From assembly GCA_937924335.1 (NCBI GenBank), contig CALDWW010000001.1, positions 1 to 56,699 of the forward strand: a stretch of 56,699 nucleotides of DNA, read 5' to 3'. The DNA comes from an uncultured Gammaproteobacteria bacterium. Lineage in GTDB: Bacteria > Pseudomonadota > Gammaproteobacteria > Steroidobacterales > XN24. The notes beneath the pieces were generated by a model. The model worked only from the letters and a program-made list of their open reading frames with translations, searched no databases and was not told the origin of the DNA. This document shows positions 52,901 through 56,699 of this stretch, in pieces; position 1 is the stretch's first letter, and the number at the start of each line of letters is the position of its first letter. The position numbers and the translations under genes are program-made.

Positions 52901-53469
52901 TGCAAACCATCGACCAGCTGCATGGCGATGTCGCTGTTTGAAAGATTCTGCAGCTGGCATTGCCGCACAAAGCCGTAACGGTCGCTGGTGGCCCACGTGT
53001 AGCGGAATGCCAGCTTCAGGTCGTGGTTTATCTCTTCGAAGCAAAGCTTGTTGCCCAGGACATTTTTGTAGAGATTGCGGCTGAATGCGTATCGATCGTC
53101 CTGCTCCTGATTGAAAGGCTCCCAGTATCGAGCCTCGCCCCCCTCGAGGATCCGGAGAATGGTCTGGCTTCCGGTATGCGAGGTGCTTTCATGCACCTTG
53201 TCGACGGTGACGTATGGAAACAGCGCCGACTCGGGCGAAACCCGGCCGGCAGTCAGCCCGCCTGTGGACGAGGCGAACAGCCAATGGTCGGAGCTGGAAA
53301 TGACGCTGATGAAGAACGGCGCCATGCTGTCCACGTTCCGGATGGCGTAGTAGCGCTCGCCGGCGAAGTCCAGGAACGTCCCGGTCGCTGCGTGTGATCT
53401 GATGGGGCCGGCATCCAACTTGGGTCCATCCTTTCCTGCGCCGGCTATGCCCGTTCCCGCCTGTCGCAT
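49948..53469 (-). CDS. Large glycoside phosphorylase (clan GH-Q; probable GH149/GH161 beta-1,3-glucan phosphorylase)
   Basis: 1173 residues without a signal peptide, so cytoplasmic. The N-terminal half is beta-rich (a FDFAGERYYAI-like start with RYYAIRNVDSMAPFF, then STGGLTAGRVSPESALFPY and LAFRYTWATSDRYGF). The C-terminal half is an (alpha/alpha)6 barrel with GNWRDIFQNWEAL, SYIGYWGDHQIIYLLKLLEL and WLNTQRPEWNDANNALVGHG; Asp662 in EWNDANN is the candidate general acid, matching the WND of GH94 cellobiose phosphorylases. GH94 enzymes are about 800 residues; this length fits GH149 or GH161, known to phosphorolyse beta-1,3-oligoglucans to glucose-1-phosphate. The GH17 and GH3 neighbours agree. 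Choice between families is not possible by eye. Confidence 0.75.
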   Translation of the reverse strand: MRQAGTGIAGAGKDGPKLDAGPIRSHAATGTFLDFAGERYYAIRNVDSMAPFFISVISSSDHWLFASSTGGLTAGRVSPESALFPYVTVDKVHESTSHTGSQTILRILEGGEARYWEPFNQEQDDRYAFSRNLYKNVLGNKLCFEEINHDLKLAFRYTWATSDRYGFVRQCQLQNLSNSDIAMQLVDGLQNILPAGTPSFTQANSSNLVDAYKWTELCETTGLAVYALYSGISDRAEPCESLRANTVFSLGLEDSSILISSSQVDEFRTGKPVKHVTHTRGVRGAYFVETRLRLIRGGSQTWSIVADVQQTQSQVVELTLLLDDPDELVGALACSIEEGSDELARIIASADGFQATAEENVTTRHYANVLFNILRGGVFDDQYTVSAEDFRRTVAHFNGEVHSRNREWLEELPDKLNIRSLLSSVEERGDPQLERLCYEYLPITFGRRHGDPSRPWNKFAIKLKDEHGNRLLSYEGNWRDIFQNWEALVFSFPGFIESVIARFVNASTVDGYNPYRITKDGIDWEVEEPDNPWSYIGYWGDHQIIYLLKLLELSRQFGPTRLSELLHRPIFGYANVPYRIRSFDDLIDNPKSTVDYDQALADRIARRVEADGADGRLVLDADGEVYLVSLLEKLLVPLLCKLGNLVVDGGIWLNTQRPEWNDANNALVGHGLSMVTMYHMRRYVRFLQQLLDGESGSIELSDQVSRWLSETAAALASLRPHLGDAPVGPRNRFDSLRELGLAASRYRTSVYKDLPFSAKVTQPVETIRELLDSALAAIDHSIRTNRREDGLYHAYNLLNLQPGRVEIDDLYPMLEGQVAVLNSGSTSPDEAVALLDALFDSDMYREDQNSFMLYPDRHLPGFLDKNCLPVESVHSIPLLRRMLESGDTRLVCVDGEGRHRFNADFANVGDLNTRLDTLSAIYGDELEAARGPLQDLYEAVFNHRAFTGRSGGMFGFEGLGCIYWHMVSKLLLAVQENFFAALEQEADETVCSRLGQLYYRIREGMGFNKTPAEYGAFPTDPYSHTPKHGGAQQPGMTGQVKEEVLSRFGELGVRVTGGEVRFDPRLLRECEFAAQCRVLRFLDVDGEWQELTVPERGLAFTWCQVPVIYRLTDDPVPAVTLIRTGGDTRTFPQLSLPGDLSAELFDRNGRVCRIEASFPTSFLLSLDSKVTGN

Positions 53470-53675
53470 ATGCCAATGCCGCCCCGGCAGGGACTGACCC
53501 CGGGTAGCAGCAGAGAGCTCACATCGAAATCATCGCTCATATCGCTTCATCCAAATGCCTCAGAAGTGGTCCGGATCTCAACCCGGCCTGTTCGGCAGCT
53601 GGTCCGGGCTCTGGTGTCCACCAGTGCTTTATTTGCATGAGTGGCCCGACCATCCCTGGCCGGGCCGGGGGCAAA

Positions 53676-56369
53676 TCAGAAGCCTGCGAAGCTATAGGTA
53701 AACCGCATGCCATAGGAGCGCGGAGCGTTCCACGCGAACAGCGGCCTGCCGGGCGCCGTACCCGGATCGGCAAGGTAAGTCTGGACACGCTCATCGGTCA
53801 CGTTGTAACCGAAGGCTTCGACAAACCAGTTGCCGTCTGCGGAGGTGTAGCGCAGCGTCATGTCGACCGTCGCGTAGTCATCTCTCTTGTCGGAGAATTC
53901 TTCCAGATCGTCGAAGTTGCCCTCGGTCATGTGCACTTCGTCTTCCCAGTGCACCTTGACGAACGGGGTGACCATCGAACCGTCACGCAGCAGGAACTCG
54001 TGCGCGTAGCTGAGGCTGAATTCCATCGGCACGGCGTAGGGCAGCTCGTTGCCCTCGACATTATTCTGGCCCGACCCGTCGTCCTGCGGGATGCAGGCGT
54101 ACTGCTCGCCGACCGTGGCTCGCTCATCACAGAAGTAGGCCTCGCCGGCATAGCCGGGCCAGCTGTTGAACTCGGTGTCCAGATAGGCGAAGAAGCCCGT
54201 GAAGCGCCCGCCTTCCCAGGGTGTCAGATAGTCGAACTCAAGTTCGATGCCCTTGATATCGGCGGAAGCGGCATTGGTCGTCACCAGGGTGCCGATCTCC
54301 TGCGGCGGCTCCAGAGGCGTCCCCGGCGGGTCCTCTACGAAACCGACCGTCCGGAACGAAGAGACCTGCTTGTCGTCGTAGTCGGTCAGGAATGCGGCGA
54401 ACTGCAAGCTCAGGGTTCCGTCGAGCAAAGTACCTTTGTAGCCGAATTCATAGTTGGTGACTTCTTCCGGATCGAACTCAAAGAACTCCGTCCGACCGCA
54501 GCGGCACACGTCCACGCCGTCGCCGAACGATCCCGCCTTCGAGCCGGTGGCAGCAGTCAAGTACATGAACGAGTTCCGGTCCAGGTCATAATCGATGCCG
54601 AAGCGCCAATCGAAATTGGTGAAATCCTCCTGGTTATCGTTGACGTCGAACACTTCGTAGTTCTCGAAGCGATTCTGGGACCCCATCCCGAATCCCAGAT
54701 CGGCACTGGTGTACAGCGGGAGGATCAACTCATCCTCCTGGTCTTCGTCGGGAAAGCCATCGTTCTCGATCCGGCCGGCACTCCAGCTGCATCCGTCGCT
54801 GCCATAACAGCCAATGTTTTTGCCGCCGGAGTCCTCCCGCTCGTCGTGCGTATACCGGAAGCCGGCAGTGAAATGCCACTTCTCGTCGAAGTGCCAGGTC
54901 GCCTGGCCGAACACCGCCTGCGATTCCAGGTCACGATCGGGCTGCACGAAGCTGATGCCTCCGAGACCGCCAGTTGAGCAGCAGAACGGCTGCTCGACAT
55001 CGAATATGATCTCGTTGTCCTCGCGGAAGTCGAAGCCGCCGAGGATCCAGCTGACAGGGCCGGTCAGCCCCTGGAACTGGATTTCGTTGGACCAAGACTT
55101 GTAGTCGGAATCGTCTGTCGCCAGGTACAGCTCCAGCCAGGGCGGGTTCTGGTTAAGCCAGCCAGTCGTGGGTCCGGGCACTGCGCGCCAGCCCATGTCG
55201 CCGTCCCACTGCTGACGCCGCTGCTGCCGCGCCCAGCCAAGGTTGTAAATAAGATCGACGTCACCGAGCCACTTGTTGTCCTCGAGCATGGCCCAACTGA
55301 GATGGCTGCGCACGCTGTCGATCGTCATGTCGAGATAACCGGGAATATTCGGATCGACATAGTCGATACCGCCGCCGTTGTACTCGCATAGTTCCGGGTT
55401 ACGGTCGCAATCGGGGGCGACCGGCCAGCCAGCGGTCTCATCCTCGTAACGCTCGTAAGTCGCTCTCCAGTCGAAATTCTCGCTCGGCTCCCAGAGCGCG
55501 CTGAAGCGCGCCGCCCAGCGGTCGGAATTGCCGTAGTAATCCTCCTCGTCCACATCCTCGTTCCAGCGCTGATCCATGTCCGGGATACCGTCAGGACCGC
55601 TGAGCCCTACACCCTCTAGATCCTTCGTGCCCTCGTCCTGATCGGCGAAACCGTCGCGTTGTTCGCCGAAGAAGTTGGCGCGGAACGCAATAGTGTCGGT
55701 CAAGGGAGCGTTGATCGTTGCCAGGACATTCTTCTGCCCGCGGTTGCCGACCTCGAAGCCAGCTGTGGCGAATACGCCCTCGAAGCTGGGTTTCGCGGTG
55801 ACGACGTTGATGCTGCCCGCCGCCGAGTTGCGGCCGAACAGGGTGCCCTGGGGTCCCCTGCTCACCTCGAGGCGCTCGAGATCGTACATCAGTGCAACCG
55901 CGCCCTGCGGTCGCGGCGAATACACGCCGTCCACGTGAAAGGCGACGCTCGGGTCCGAGATCTCCGTGAAGTTGTTGCTGTTGATGCCGCGGATCGTCAG
56001 CTGAACACCGCTATCGGAGGGCGAGAACGCGATGTCGAGATTGGGGACCAGATCGCCAACGTCGCGAATATCCCTCACGCCTTCACGCGTCAGAGTCTCC
56101 TGGTCTACCGCCGTGACGGCGATGGATGTCTTGTTGAGCTCGGTTTCCCTGCGCGTCGCGGTGACGGTGACCGAGCCGAGCCGTGCTGGTGACTCGACCT
56201 CGTCACCCTCTCCCTCGAGCTCCCGGATTGCCTCCAGGGAGTCGGTTTCATCCGCGACAGCTTCCTGCACATCGTCCGCGTCGGGCGTCTCCTGGGCCAG
56301 CCCGAACGACGGAGCGACAAGGGCCAGAACCAGCCACAAACACGCGCCTACGTTGATGATTGCTTTCAT
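53676..56369 (-). CDS. TonB-dependent outer-membrane receptor
   Basis: 897 residues with a signal peptide (about 1-25, FGLAQ), a short acidic N-terminal extension rich in Asp and Glu, a TonB box-like SVTVTATRRE, and a plug domain (DVGDLVPNLDIAFSPSDSG, TIRGINSNNF, LERLEVSRGPQGTLFGRNS, AAGSINVVTAKP). The 22-strand barrel ends in SYGMRFTYSFAGF with terminal Phe. It imports bulky ligands with energy from TonB. AAGGGTGG precedes the ATG at 56369. It stands upstream of the phosphorylase and LacI genes on the same strand (206 bp gap), and downstream of a sugar-binding-like protein. Hence glucan fragments are the likely ligand, though iron chelates or vitamins are alternatives in general. Confidence 0.93.
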   Translation of the reverse strand: MKAIINVGACLWLVLALVAPSFGLAQETPDADDVQEAVADETDSLEAIRELEGEGDEVESPARLGSVTVTATRRETELNKTSIAVTAVDQETLTREGVRDIRDVGDLVPNLDIAFSPSDSGVQLTIRGINSNNFTEISDPSVAFHVDGVYSPRPQGAVALMYDLERLEVSRGPQGTLFGRNSAAGSINVVTAKPSFEGVFATAGFEVGNRGQKNVLATINAPLTDTIAFRANFFGEQRDGFADQDEGTKDLEGVGLSGPDGIPDMDQRWNEDVDEEDYYGNSDRWAARFSALWEPSENFDWRATYERYEDETAGWPVAPDCDRNPELCEYNGGGIDYVDPNIPGYLDMTIDSVRSHLSWAMLEDNKWLGDVDLIYNLGWARQQRRQQWDGDMGWRAVPGPTTGWLNQNPPWLELYLATDDSDYKSWSNEIQFQGLTGPVSWILGGFDFREDNEIIFDVEQPFCCSTGGLGGISFVQPDRDLESQAVFGQATWHFDEKWHFTAGFRYTHDEREDSGGKNIGCYGSDGCSWSAGRIENDGFPDEDQEDELILPLYTSADLGFGMGSQNRFENYEVFDVNDNQEDFTNFDWRFGIDYDLDRNSFMYLTAATGSKAGSFGDGVDVCRCGRTEFFEFDPEEVTNYEFGYKGTLLDGTLSLQFAAFLTDYDDKQVSSFRTVGFVEDPPGTPLEPPQEIGTLVTTNAASADIKGIELEFDYLTPWEGGRFTGFFAYLDTEFNSWPGYAGEAYFCDERATVGEQYACIPQDDGSGQNNVEGNELPYAVPMEFSLSYAHEFLLRDGSMVTPFVKVHWEDEVHMTEGNFDDLEEFSDKRDDYATVDMTLRYTSADGNWFVEAFGYNVTDERVQTYLADPGTAPGRPLFAWNAPRSYGMRFTYSFAGF

Positions 56370-56464
56370 AGTCTGTCCACCCTTCTGAGGTGCATTTCTC
56401 AAGTCAATAGCTTTGGATTCCGCAACAGGGTTTTTTCTGAGCCCTCGTGCTTGCCAAACAGGGA

Positions 56465-56699
56465 TCATGGTCCTGCTCCGACGAATATGGCCTGGGCGTT
56501 GTCGAACCAGATCGGGTTCTCGCCGCCCGCGAAGTCGATATTCAACAGCAGGAACTTCACTTCGACGGTGCCCTCAGGGGCAACACCCTGGGCCTCGGAG
56601 AACACCCAGGTGTTCACCGGGGTCGTCGCGTCGACGAACGGCAGCGACTCGATACCCGGGTTCGCCGGGGGCCCAGCTTGACCGATGCTTACTGACGCC
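56465..56699 (-). CDS. C-terminal part of a protein with a carbohydrate-binding-like domain (cut by window edge)
   Basis: The minus strand reads 77 codons from the window edge to a TGA at 56465-56467. The visible end contains WVFSEAQGVAPEGTVEVKF and a NPIWFDNAQAIFV strand, the pattern of galactose-binding-like beta-sandwich modules (an APxGT turn, then a wFDxx strand near the end). Such modules close many secreted glycanases. The stop is 95 bp before the TonB-receptor start, so the gene is probably first in the same transcript. The missing N-terminal part may hold the endo-acting enzyme that starts glucan breakdown; this is inference. Confidence 0.6.
   Translation of the reverse strand, partial: ASVSIGQAGPPANPGIESLPFVDATTPVNTWVFSEAQGVAPEGTVEVKFLLLNIDFAGGENPIWFDNAQAIFVGAGP

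Noticed and set aside
53600..53680. GC-rich inverted repeat just after the TonB-receptor stop as a terminator
   Set aside because: A GGCCCG/CGGGCC stem exists, but the loop is about 12 nt and no T-run follows on the minus strand.
1..56699. CRISPR arrays, tRNA or rRNA genes, prophage or insertion sequences
   Set aside because: No spaced direct repeats, cloverleaf-type sequences, transposase or integrase motifs were seen on either strand.

Overview
The window looks like a chromosomal segment of a GC-rich, aerobic, probably marine gammaproteobacterium. Supporting features are a DcaP-type trimeric porin, a TonB-dependent receptor, GltS, ZntB, MtgA, YqjG, YbaN, Tat and lipoprotein signals, and an FNR/ANR-type site. 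Genus cannot be set from sequence alone. I saw no rRNA, tRNA, CRISPR array, insertion sequence or phage gene.

Left part (1-16.6 kb): mostly single housekeeping or stress genes on both strands. They are a truncated hemolysin III-type membrane protein, a DUF1244 protein, a xi-class glutathione transferase, a Ca2+/H+ antiporter, a serine beta-lactamase-like esterase, an aldo/keto reductase, a CBS protein, two zinc metalloproteases, a lone receiver protein, MtgA, a zinc alcohol dehydrogenase, ZntB, GltS and a DcaP-like porin. Between the first two genes is a scar: the C-terminal ends of a LysR regulator and of an Old Yellow Enzyme lie back to back, as if one deletion removed the middle of a divergent gene pair.

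Middle part (16.8-40.8 kb): a four-gene overlapping operon couples a MacB/LolD-type ATPase and an FtsX-type permease to a ZnuA-like zinc-binding lipoprotein and a large membrane protein of unknown function. A cytoplasmic molybdopterin oxidoreductase follows, then two tandem paralogous glycine-zipper lipoproteins and a DUF1223 protein. Next is a respiratory module (tetraheme cytochrome c, Tat-exported four-cluster ferredoxin, NrfD membrane subunit) with an FNR-like box upstream and a terminator downstream. After a nuclease-like protein come a CDF transporter, CsbD-like and unknown envelope proteins, a membrane-anchored TolB-like propeller, a 1118-residue hybrid histidine kinase, and a small basic protein paired with an RRM protein.

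Right part (41-56.7 kb): a coherent polysaccharide-utilisation locus, best read as a beta-1,3-glucan (laminarin-type) system. One arm on the plus strand encodes a GH3 beta-glucosidase, a sugar-porter MFS transporter, an exported (alpha/beta)8 glycosidase and a GH17 lipoprotein. A GPH-family symporter diverges from it. A minus-strand arm encodes the C-terminus of a protein with a carbohydrate-binding-like end (cut by the window edge), a TonB-dependent receptor, a 1173-residue phosphorylase of the GH94/GH149/GH161 type and a LacI regulator. A perfect 16-bp LacI-type palindrome overlaps the -35 box of the GH3 promoter in the GPH/GH3 intergenic region. The inferred flow is: receptor imports glucan fragments, GH17 and its partner trim them in the periplasm, GPH and/or the sugar porter move products inward, and the phosphorylase and GH3 enzyme convert them to glucose-1-phosphate and glucose. 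The mixed hydrolytic/phosphorolytic design is the most interesting system in the window.
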